Shown: positions 1 to 10,720 of the stretch, piece by piece
Numbering within the stretch: the first letter of the stretch is position 1
Layout of the letters: each line of letters begins with the position of its first letter
Origin: Stercorarius parasiticus
Taxonomy: Eukaryota > Chordata > Aves > Charadriiformes > Stercorariidae
Reading direction: 5' to 3'
Assembly (NCBI GenBank): GCA_013396915.1
Contig: VWZL01000830.1
Location: 392,356 to 456,355, forward strand
DNA: 64,000 nucleotides
Made by a program: the position numbers and the translations under genes
The notes under the pieces: model-generated
Databases searched by the model: none
Told to the model about the DNA's origin: nothing
Seen by the model: the letters and a program-made list of their open reading frames with translations, nothing else

Positions 1-26
1 TCCTGGTATTACCCAGATAAGCATAC
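1..26 (-). other. KIAA1217: Start of the intron after exon g
   Basis: The first 26 bases of the next intron on the minus strand, beginning GTATGCTTATC. Confidence 0.85.
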
Positions 27-187
27 CTGTAGCTGCTTCATCTGATGCAGCTGCAGCCGCAGATCCGACACGTTGCGTTTCATACCATGCAGGCTGACTT
101 GCATTGATGGGGCTCCAGCAGGGTGATGGATGACAGCTGACTCCACAGTTGCCAGTGCGTTCTTCCCCCCAGATATGTTAGCAGTGC
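27..187 (-). CDS. KIAA1217: KIAA1217 exon g: linker and start of the main coiled coil
   Basis: Coding exon of 161 nt. Two bases complete the Gly codon from exon f, then 53 codons end in phase 0. It encodes TANISGGKNALATVESAVIH, a short Pro/Ala linker, and then SLHGMKRNVSDLRLQLHQMKQLQ. The last 22 residues have heptad-spaced V, L, L, M and L and open the long coiled coil that continues in the next exon of the family (QNQELLRAMMKK in mammals), which lies outside the window. This region corresponds to the AIP3/Bud6-like coiled-coil domain of KIAA1217 and SRCIN1, thought to mediate protein-protein interaction. The acceptor is TTATTCCAG and the donor is GTATGC, at positions 26-21. Reading on past the donor gives a stop within a few codons, which supports the exon end. 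Confidence 0.95.
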
Positions 188-3100
188 CTGGAATAAGCAG
201 CAGCACAGATTGAGCTCACCAGCAGAGAAGGTGCCCACTGAATCCACACGTATTTCACAGAGATGGACAAGAAAATACAGTTACAGCCGCCAATGCCCAG
301 TATTAACAGGGGACTGGCACCTCCTTATCCAATATATTTTGAGGAAAGACTGTACAATATCAGAATTTACCTCTGCTGGAACCTCAGCCATATCAGAGCA
401 CTGTATTACTACAAGACCACTTCCTACCACATGTAGTGGAGATGGGATAATACACTATAACTGCAGATTATACAAAGCAGCAGCAAATCAAATTGGTGCT
501 GAAAAGTAGCTTCGGGATTGTCCTCCCAGGAGATATCTAAGATCAAGTTGATGCAAATTCACAGGACTCCTGAATTGCATATTTGTTGATTACCACTGGA
601 GAGAGATTAAGTGAAACTGCCAAGTGTGGGAGAAAAGGTTTCTATAGAGAAACTTGCTTTTCTGCTTGAAGTACAATTGCATTCTTTCTATCAGGTGTCT
701 CCAACAGTTACTGTATAAAACTAGGAGAAGACAATGAAACAATGGTGTGGCAGTGAACTGCTCTCCAGCCACGTTGCATGCACCCACTCCCCTTTAGCCT
801 GTCATTTATTCAGGACTGTGTTTACAAGGGAATAGAGTGTAACACAAGGAAGTGAGCTGAGCCACACTGAGAATAACTGCCAGTGTCCTCACAAGACTTT
901 CTTCGTTAAAAAATGCTGCTCTGCTACACAGCATCAATGTCAAGCTGCTTCTTTTCAGTCTCAAGTACCTAGGAAGAAGTTTTATTTACAGGGTACAAGC
1001 AAATTCCGGCTCATCAGCTAATAGTCATGTTACAGTTTCTAGCAATTTGCACTTACACAACCATATTCTTCAAATATTCTTTCTAATGCGTCCCTTCCCC
1101 TCTCCACTGCCAACAGGTGAAATGACAGACCATCAGTAGGGCACACTTCATTTTCTATGTCCAGCACTATGTAGCCCTGCATACTCTTCTGATCACAGTG
1201 CCAGATCCACCTTGTCCCTCAGGCTCAGATGGCTGCCACTCCCTGAACTACCGCAGTATATCATTTCCCATTTCATTTTCTTCCTTCTCTAGGAATAAAA
1301 CAAAAAATCTGAGGGAACAGAAAGTAACTCATCAATGGTCTGCACAGGGATTTTGGTCATCATTTGCTCCCACAAGCACACATTCTATCAAGTTCAATGA
1401 AATCAATCAGAAATCAGTGTTGCAAGCTGTTCTTTGCCTGTTGGAGGCAAATTTTCAGTGCACCAAAGGGCATGACACGCTTTTATGGATGGAATGAGTG
1501 AGTATGAACCCCAGAGTGGTTAAGTTTTATCCCCGCCCTCTCATCCCTAGTAGTCTTTTCAATTGGTAAAGTCTCCAAATGTGCCCGAGTGAGTACAGCT
1601 CAGCATAGCAACAAATTGTTATTCCTTTGCCAACAGGTGTGGATACCTCAAACAGAGACTGCAAAATTCATCTGGGGGGAAGCATTTTTAAAGACTGGAA
1701 ATTATGACAGACTCTTTTTATTTAAAAATAGGCTACAAGGTTTGTGGAGAATCATGTTTCTTGCATTACCTACATTTGCAATTCCTGTCACTAAAAGCAC
1801 TGTCCCCTCTGGCTGCACCCGGGCTATATACGGTGTGCCATGCCGTAGGCTTCCAGAGACGTGCACAAACAAAAAGCTGTTCTAGCCCGGTGCTGGCCAT
1901 TGTAATGCTATACCTTACCTAAACACGCTCTAGCTAGATCTGCTTGGTCCTTCAACAACAGCACTTTTCATTTCACTGCTGAGCAAGCTGCTGCACATTT
2001 TTCCTGTACTCCAGTATGATTCAGTGCTCTCTTGACTTTCAAAGAGCTGCTTAACAGAAAGCAACACTCAAGGAATAAACAGTCCTTGTTCACTGCCATC
2101 CTGTACCCACTCCATACTTCAGTCTAAAATATGCTAATACTTATCCGTCTGCATATACACTGCAGTTTTTCCGACAGTCAAGCATCTATTTCCCTCCCCC
2201 CCCACACTATTTTTTTGCTTTTTTTAAAGAAAATGGTATTTAGTTCATAAACCCCACAAACAGAAACCACCAGAGAGTCTGAAAAATGTGGGTAAGCCTC
2301 CAAGAGTTCTGATCCCTAGCCTGGACTATTTTTGAAAGTACATCTACCTTTCTGCTATTTTCTGCCTCAAGCAAAAGCTCCAAAACCTCAGCCCCCGACC
2401 CTGTGATGACGCAGCCAAGGCATGAATCAGTCCCCGACGGTCTCTCTCCCCCCCACGCTGGACCCCAGTCAATTCACATATTTTCTCAGGAAGGGGTGCC
2501 TGCTTTTTTTTTAGCATAGATGGACTGTGATTTGCTTCTGTAAACAATAAATGTCTCCGACTCCCTACAAAGCAGCTCTCCTCCTCCTCTGCAGCCTCAG
2601 ACACCTCTTATCACTGTCAGGTACTCTCAGCTGCCACCGTGTCCCTGCTGCAGAGTGTGCTTAGAGCCTGCGAATCACGACCTGGAGCTCCTGAGGGTGT
2701 GAAACACCACAGACACCGAGTCAGCATCGAAGCGCAGGAAGGACCAGCAGCTGATTTCTCAGAGCTACACATTTTCATCAAAAAGGAAAAAAAGGGCAGC
2801 TGAATGAGGGGCTACTTCATTTAGGGAGTATAGCTTACTTTTGGAAATAGTCCCAGGCTGTAGCTTTGCAATTGGATGTATAGCCAGAGGGACTGAAGGG
2901 AAAGAAACAGCGTTGGCTCTCAGCTTTTTAAATAAACCCTTGCTGGAGCTAGGTTAGGGGCCCTGAATGCAAAACCCCTCCATAATTACCTAATACTTCG
3001 GACAAAAAATAAATGTTCACTATTTTTACAAAGGTTAATGAACTAAGCTGCCACTTCTAAAGTACAAAGAGAGCTGATTTGCAGAAAGGAGAAAGGTCTG

Positions 3101-5683
3101 CTATTTGCTCAGGAAGGTAAGGAACACAACTTCCACTCCCTGACACTTGAACTTTGCTGTGGTTGCAGACACCTCTCTCCTTCTGTTTTCCAGATCTTAT
3201 TTTTCCTTCTAAAATGCTAAGATACTGTTTTGAAGCAAGCTAGAAAAAAAAGGCCATCAGAAGACACCCAGCAATGTTTCTTCACAAATTACTCATCTCC
3301 TTATTAAAGAGCCACATTTTCAAGCATCATCTGGGGAGCCATGCGACAGCTACATAGTTCTCTTACCATCTAATTAGAATCTACTAAACAAATAGACAAA
3401 TGCGATGCTAAGGTTGCAATTCCACCATTAACAAGCTGTTATGTCCAGGCACTAAAGCACCCTTAAAACAATAGAATATTCTGTATATATTAGTGTGGAA
3501 TTTCACCTCAGTGATCCAGAATGAATTCAGGATTGTGTTTTACCTGCAAATGCTGACAGAGTTCAGAGATTGGAGTGATCTATCTTTGAATCTGAGATAA
3601 TCAAGCAGGTATGGACAATGTTTTTAATTCACAGATCATCACAGCAAGAGTCATGCATGTGAAAAAGGCACACAGATACGCACAGATGACAAGACAGTTC
3701 ACAAAGAATGAGGAATCAAATCCAAGCCCTACACGGGTAATACTTCTTCCTGCTGCCATCTCCCTCTCTTGGTTTGTACTGGTGGTGTTAGTGCAGAAAG
3801 ATGCACTCCTTGATCCCTTTTCAGGAAATACTGAAATGTCCTTCATCCTCTTCCAAAAAGGCAGCAACTAGCAAAGAACTAATGCTTTTTTGGTAATCCA
3901 TGATGCAATTGATCTCAATTTAATCAATTAATCCAGGATTTAATCTATCAATCTCACCACTTGATGAACAAAATATGACAGAGAAGAGAGTAGGGGAGCA
4001 CTTGTCAGCACATTTGTTAGTAATCTCAAGGATACTCTTCCTAGTATGGTTTGGTTTTAGAGTCACATGCTGTTCTTAAGTGAAGAGTCCCTTGATGCCA
4101 TTCACTTTTGATGAACAGAAGAAGGTTGTAAGGATTCAGTCATGGGATTTCTCCTAATATTAGTAGAAGTGACACAGTCAGTCTGTGGAAGGTTACTGCT
4201 CTTTGAACACACCCCTCATGAAAGAACCAAGCCTAATGCAATAAAACATAAGAAATGCAGACAAGTAGGATCGTTACAGGCTCATTTTCCCCAGTGAAAA
4301 AGCATTTTTATTTAGACTCTTTAATATTTGAGGCTAGAGAATCCGCTACAGCCTGGAAAAACAAAAACATGTTAAACACAACAATTTGGTTTACATGAAA
4401 TATCAGACAGAGTATTCACAATCTAGCTATATACAGTTATCTAGGATTTAGAAATTTTGATTTCTTTCCCTTCCTAAGTGAGCTAGTTCTCTATTTTTTG
4501 CATGAAAGTCTCCTATCATTGGAACACATACTATAAAATACAATGTTGGTTCAACATTGATGAGTCAATTTTATCCTGCACAGATGTTTTATTGTTCAGG
4601 ATGGGAAGCAATTCATGTTTCTGCTTACCAGTGCTCCAGAAAGGACTGCTCAATCAACACTTTATACCACTTCTTCTTTCAAATAGACTTTGAAATTGCT
4701 AAAACTGGTATCTCAGTGCACAGTTGTCAAGTGGAATTGTATACTAGGAGGGTCGACTGTCTAAATGGCTATACTTAATAAGGATTGGGGTGAACTGAAG
4801 AACAAAACAGTGGTCAGCAGAAGTGTTCCTAGATGCTGCTGGCATGTTTAAACCCAAGCATATTTACAAAAAGGAGAAACATTCCATAGCATATTCTGGC
4901 AGATTGACTAATTTTCAAGTAAGCAGGGACTGTATTGACTTATTTACCTTGTCATGCGCAATTTCAAAAGCAGGTGCAAAAGCAAAGTATTCTATTAGAC
5001 AGGACTATTCTATTATACAGCAGTCTTCAACAATAGCTGATGTGGGCTACAATACTACAGTATATTGGGGTCAACATCACCCCTTGTTTCCCTTACCTGC
5101 AACAATTTAATTTTGTGGCTGAGTCATGCGGGAAGGACAGGATTTAGGGATGCAGATGCTGGAGTTACAACTATACTTTATAGAACTGATAGGGATCCTC
5201 GCAGACGGCTGGCTGCATGGCTGGGCACACTGCCCTATCCCTGTCTCCCAGGCCATCAGAAAGGCATCTATTGCACAACGTGAATGCTGGTATCCTTACT
5301 CACATGCTGGATACGGGCATGGCCACGTGACAAAGTCAATGTTTCTGTCAGTACCTGACAGATGCTGATCTGGTCTTTTAACAATAAATTACATGCCCCC
5401 ACCCTCCATCCCCCCATGCTTGGACATGCAGCTGTTAGATGTAATTTTGCCATTTCAAGGATACATGTTCAGTCATATGATAAGGTAGTGAATGAGGAGT
5501 CTTTGGGAACAACAGTGTCAGGAAATCGTTGCTGGTCAGATGAACCATGCTATTCTGGTGGGCTGGGCATGACTTCCACACCAAGGAATCCCCACCTTTG
5601 CTTTGTGTAGTGCCTTTTCCCAGTGAATATTATTCCATTTCTCATTTAATTGAAAGCACATTCACACACATACACACGAATCC

Positions 5684-5762
5684 CTGAATAATTCAGGTTG
5701 ACTCTGGAGGTCATCTGGTCCAAACTCCCACTCAAAGCAGCGCCCAGTTAGATCAGGATCTC
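5684..5762 (-). repeat. CR1 LINE 3' end fragment
   Basis: About 80 bp resembling the reverse complement of the CR1 3' untranslated end (GGAGGTCATCTGGTCCAA and CTCAAAGCAG are hallmark phrases). It is truncated and diverged, the terminal octamers are not clearly retained, and it is therefore an old insertion. It lies in the same orientation as the host gene. Confidence 0.75.
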
Positions 5763-6422
5763 CAACTCAGCTCCCCCCCCGGAAATTGGTACAAACAAAG
5801 GGAAAGTGGAAAGGCCAAACAGCAATACAATACAAAGAGGAACACAAGGCAATACGTGTGCAAGTTTTGATGGTTTCATAGGTGCTTTGTATGAGATGAG
5901 GCCTGTGCAAATGGGAAATACCATAAATTCTCAGTTTATAATGACACTGAAATAGGGAAAAGTCTAAGAGCATTTTGCAGCTGTTTTGAAAAATGATGGA
6001 CTTTTCAGTAAGTTGTCTGAAACTGATAAATTACTCCACAACATTAAACATTGCTCTCCCCATCCAGGGGCCAGCAGGAAGGGAAGAGTTGGAACGGGAC
6101 CAGAGAGTGGCTTGGGAGCAAAGCTCTAGTACCAGCACTTTAGCTCTTTCTCTCTTGCGTATGCTTGATAGTTTCCAGGTCTGGTTTCATTTCTGTCGGT
6201 TACGAGGACATACTGCAATTCCAGATAAACAGGAATCCTGAACGTGAACTAACAGCTCCAACAGAAAGGCTAGTTAAGAGCATAATAGATTTGCTAATAA
6301 GTGTGTGTGGTTTATTACCTGCCAGAGCACAGACCTCCCTGTGGGAACAGCATTACCAGGAAGTAGAGAACTGCCTTTATTTGCATTCAGTGCATGACAA
6401 AGGGTGAGGAGGAGGCATATAA

Positions 6423-6436
6423 ACACACACACACCC
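6423..6436. repeat. (AC)n microsatellite
   Basis: Seven AC dinucleotides in a row. Short and probably only mildly variable. Confidence 0.7.
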
Positions 6437-7108
6437 TGCAGACATCTCCAACAGCAGCCCTTACACAAAGAGCTCCAGTCACATGGAGATCTTCTTTCAC
6501 AACGGCCTTAACTCCATCTTTTAAACACTTAACAGCTCTCCAAGTGGGAAGCTAAAGTAAGACCAGCTCTTATTGGCCTCAGAACTGATGCTTGCTCAGA
6601 ACAATTTAGGTGCACGCTAATAATTAGTAACAGATCAATACGGCTTAATTAAGGAAAGTGCTATCTTGCTGACTGCTAAATTCCTTAGTGTCATTACATC
6701 CATAGTATACTACTGAGAGAAGAGCCTTAGAGAAAAGTTCAGGTGACCAGAACAGAAATGAAATATTTAGCTTTCTACAGCAATCTGGATACATCTGGGA
6801 TTAATGACATATATACACTATAGACGGGATGAGTCACTTGAAAATTCACCATATGCAGAGACTCCGTATCTCATTTAAACTATTCAGCGCAGGTGTGAAA
6901 TTCATTCCAAAGACCACCTCAACCTGTCAGAAATTCCTCTCTTAACAAGGATGTGATCAACTCCCATATCCTGAACTTAAACTTCAGTTCTGACAGTACG
7001 GCTATGGGAAATTGCTTATATTTGACATTTACATAAGCTGGGATAGTAGTAACGTTAGAGCTATTCATATACCTGAATAATTTGTAAATGAAAAGTTAAT
7101 TATCTTAC

Positions 7109-7161
7109 CTGCAGTGTCACTGCTGCTCTTGCTGGACACAATTTTCAACATCATCTTCTCA
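7109..7161 (-). CDS. KIAA1217: KIAA1217 exon f: 53 nt microexon
   Basis: Coding exon of 53 nt. One base completes a Ser codon, 17 codons follow (EKMMLKIVSSKSSSDTA), and one base starts a Gly codon. The EKMM start and the DTAG end coincide with the family sequence, while the middle (KIVSSKSSSD) diverges from mammals. The acceptor is TTATTACTTAG, preceded by a long T-rich tract, and the donor is GTAAGA. Its length is not a multiple of three, so skipping it alone would shift the frame. That argues it is constitutive or is skipped only together with other exons (inference). The encoded segment is Ser-rich, polar and probably a flexible linker. Confidence 0.92.
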
Positions 7162-7593
7162 CTAAGTAATAAAAAGAAAAATAATAATTTTAACTTACTA
7201 ACAATAAAACAGCAGTAAAGCTTATAATCAGCAAATTAAGTGGCCTTGTCTAGCATATACATTTTTAATTTAAATCACCAGTAGCTTGTCAGTTGTTTTT
7301 TTTAAAATCAGCTTTTAATACAAGCTAAGCAAGGAATGGAGTATAAACAGTAGAAAGCACAGAGATGTAGCTACATTCATTCTTTTTAACACTAAGAAGA
7401 GTAATGCAGTTAATCTCCATTTATCATTTGGCATATTCTTCCTCTCTGCCTAGCATTCTCATGGGGATGATGAAGATATTTAAAAATGATTGAGCATTCA
7501 GGGTTTTTTTTACTATTACATTCAAATATTATTTTTGTTGATTGATTACTAAAATCATTACAGAGAAACAGATTTAATGAATTCTTTTTTTAC
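7162..7593 (-). other. KIAA1217: 432 bp intron between exons e and f
   Basis: Short AT-rich intron, by far the smallest of the six. It contains T-rich and A-rich stretches but no repeat or coding signal I can name. Confidence 0.85.
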
Positions 7594-7698
7594 CTAGAAG
7601 CATCTTTGCTATTACTTGTATTTGGCCCTTTAAAAAGCGCAGACTGAACAAGACCAGTTAAACTGGCAATCTGTTTCTCCATGGCTTGTATCCTCTCT
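7594..7698 (-). CDS. KIAA1217: KIAA1217 exon e: short coiled-coil segment
   Basis: Coding exon of 105 nt. One base completes the Arg codon from exon d, then 34 codons, then two bases of a Ser codon. It encodes ERIQAMEKQIASLTGLVQSA followed by LFKGPNTSNSKDAS. The first half has heptad-spaced hydrophobic residues (I, M, I, L, V) typical of a short coiled coil; the second half is a polar Ser/Asn linker. The acceptor is TGTCTTACAG and the donor GTAAAA, a somewhat weak donor. It is separated from exon f by only 432 bp. The family sequence and exon phases agree at both ends. Confidence 0.95.
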
Positions 7699-9989
7699 CT
7701 GTAAGACAAGAGAACCGTTTGTTAAAGCCAGATATATTTGCTTTCAGACTTGTTTTTCTAGGTGAATGATTACCACAGGATTGGAGAGACACTACAGAGG
7801 CTGTGCAAAGGCCCATGGGTACCGGTTTGCATATACCTTGTTGCAGCAGCTTACCGCATCTTGGTTTGGACAGCTTTTGCATGGTAACAGACAATAAAAA
7901 AGACATCTGCTTGGTTAAAAAAGAACAAAACAAACAACCACCTAGATAATAAACTTCTAATGATGTCACAAGACAGGCACCTAAAACAATCAGTTAATGC
8001 CTCTTGGAACTAGTGAAAAACATTTTTTTCAGCATTACATATATTTTCTCTTTTACCTACACTGTGACAATGGTTTTGTCTGTATATAAAGTTTCAGGAT
8101 TGAAGACTTTATACTTCTGCTTGTTACTATTTTTACTTTCCCCAAAGACAGGATTTTTGTCTGCAAAGCATTTAATCTGCCCAAGCTGACTACTTCCCTG
8201 CCCAAATCCTTTGCACCTGACATCGCAACTGTCTGCTTTGGAAAAGACAGCAATGTGACAGACAGGCACAGGACACCAAATGCAGACTGTGCAGCAACAG
8301 TATCATAAAACAGATTTGCTTTCATGCACATATCCTGAGAAATTCCTAAAAAGCAGAAGAAAAGAGATGAAGAACCGTAATAAGTATGGCCAGTGTTTTC
8401 CATAGGTACCAAAGGCCACTAAACAACAACAATGACTTTTTTGGATAGGAAGGCTAATATTTGTATGTTTATCTGTTTACAGAAATGCATATATTAGTAA
8501 GGGACCAGGTGACTTTCTCGGTGGGCTCCAAGACAGCCTTTCGCTCACACAGGTGCCTACTTTCACATGCCAGTATGTGAACGACACCCCACAACACAGA
8601 AACACATCAATATGGGACCTTAGACAACACCTTCTGAAAATGCGTCCCTACATGCCAGCAGTTAAGTGACTGGGGAGACACACAAAAGCAAACGCTAACA
8701 GCAGGCCGTGATTTTGGAAGATGACTGGGAACAAAATTTCTCAAAAAGCAAGCGACTAAGACCAGCGGCGATGACTGATGAAAGAAATGGAACAGACACA
8801 TGCAGCCCCAGACTCAGCCTGCTGCAGGGGCCATCCATCCCCACTGCCTGTGTCCTGGGCATGTGGGAGCAGCCACGCTCCAGCCACCTCCATCTCCAGT
8901 TGCCATTTGGTGGCCAGTGCAATAATGCCAATCAATAAGGGCCATAAATTCAAATGTAGGTACCAATACAAGGCAAAAGCAAGCTGGCATGATACAAAGC
9001 GAGCAACTAGGGCAGTCTGTAGCCAGCCAGATTATCCAGGCTAATTATTTCATCCACATCCAGGGAATGAAATAGAGGTTAGCTAGGATAGCACGCAGAT
9101 ACCATAGCCAGGAGAGACTCCAAGACACCCAGACGTTGAGAAAACAGGGCAGCAAAACAAGTAACGAGATGCTAACAGACACAAGAAGGGAAGACACAAG
9201 AAGTGCTCAGTCAGTCCCCAGCCGTCAGACGTGTTCTTACTGCGATTTAATACAGCGTGCGTGTCTTATTTTTCTGTCTTCATGTTGAAAGGTATTTTGA
9301 ACAGTGATGAGAAGACTAGTGAATCTGACCTAATTCATTTCAAACCAAGAAATACGTTACAGAATTTCCACTATTATAAGTTTTTAAATAAGAAACTGGT
9401 TCAGGCTACAGTAACCTTTGGAACAAAAACAAGTACTAAAAGCCTGGGATAAATATATTCTAACAAACTTTAATGCAGCATTTTTGACACTTAATAATGA
9501 AAACATTTTTATTTCCCAGATAATCATCACAAAACCTTCCTGGAACTAAACTCAATTGGAAGTCTATCTGTTTTACCAATTCATAAATATGATGTTTTTT
9601 CCATCCCACATTCGATAATCTGGAAACAATTTTCTGCTTCAAAAGAGATTATGGCAACACAAAGCTGATCTTGTCCTTTGCCATGAAATCTAGGAAAATA
9701 TGTTGTTAAGAGGGAGAGGGATGTTCCAGAGATAGGAGATGATGAAAAACGAATGAAATACTGGAATCAATTGCACAGAGCACATTATTTTTCATATGGT
9801 AAAAGCATTAAGAATGTGAAGAATCTACATGTGCTCTGGAGTTACTCCGTTAAAGACAAGGCAGGATTTTTCCTGTAATCGTTTCACTGTAATACCCAGA
9901 CTCGTTATGGCCATCAGCACCAAACATTTCAAAAACAGGTGTCTGAAAGGAGGCACCTTTTAGGCATTAAATAAAATGACCTGGTTTTC

Positions 9990-10720
9990 GGAGATCTGGC
10001 GGCCTGACTGAAGATGGTGGGAGGCAGCGTGCTCCAGCGCGGGCAGGGAGGGACGCGGCTGGCCTGGTGGCAGGGCCATGCCCTGGGCTGATGTGGCTGA
10101 GGGGCTGGTGGCCCAGACCTGCTGCCCACCACGCGGCCCTGGAGGAGCAGGGACGGGCACCGCAGTCACTCCCTTCCCCTCCGGCCTCCCTGTGAAGGTC
10201 TGGAGCAACCTCGGCTCCGGAGGGAGAAAATGAACGCCTTCCTCAGCCTCTGCCAGGCTGGGGTCTATCAGGGATGCCGGCACTGTTGTGACAGTTGTAC
10301 ATTTTTGGTTCTCACCATTATATTCTCTACCTCGCGCTGTGCTCCCTGCTGTGGAGAGGGAAGGTGGAGGGAACAGCCTGCCCCGCCATCCCTTCCCGCG
10401 CCAGGCAGGCTGATGTCCCCACAACATGGGTCAGGCCGCCACTCCAGTGATATGGGGCAGGCAAGGTTTCCCAGGACACAGGACAGGTCAGCCCTCTGGT
10501 GACATGGGGCAGGCCAGGCCCTATGGAGAGGGCAGGCCGGCATGCGGATCTCTGGGAGAGAGGGTCAGGCAGAGCAAAATGCAGCGGCACCTCTTTGCCG
10601 GCGGTGGTGGCACGAGAAGGCCGAACCCCATCTCTGTTCCCAGACTAATTTCCCAGATAAATCTGCACCTCTCCACCACCCAGGAAGAGCAGGGAGGGTC
10701 CCTTCTACAGCAGTTGGGAA
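9990..10720. other. GC- and CpG-rich island in intron
   Basis: The base composition changes sharply from AT-rich intron to a GC-rich stretch with many CpG dinucleotides (for example GGCGGCC, GGACGCGGC, CCACGCGG, GCCGGCGG). It contains no exon of the host gene and no frame I recognise. It may be an intragenic CpG island, hence a candidate alternative promoter or enhancer, or simply a GC-biased patch of avian intron. The function is not shown by the sequence. Confidence 0.5.
10423..10516. repeat. Degenerate short repeat in the GC-rich island
   Basis: Three copies of a motif close to ATGGGGCAGGC occur near 10424, 10452 and 10504, with related CAGGNCAGG phrases between them. Spacing is irregular (28 and 52 bp), so this looks like a decayed minisatellite. 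Confidence 0.45.

Larger units (their letters stand above)
188..7108 (-). other. KIAA1217: 6.9 kb intron between exons f and g
   Basis: Mostly AT-rich intron. The only repeats I can support are a short CR1 3' fragment at 5684-5762 and an (AC)n tract at 6423-6436. A C-run lies at about 2196-2204 and another at 5773-5780. Nothing else is recognisable between 200 and 5680 or between 5770 and 7100. Confidence 0.8.

Noticed and set aside
9960..10427. 155-codon minus-strand open frame in the GC-rich island
   Set aside because: Stops are rare in GC-rich sequence. The translation is Pro/Gly/Ala/Arg-rich without any family phrase, and neighbouring frames on both strands are equally open.
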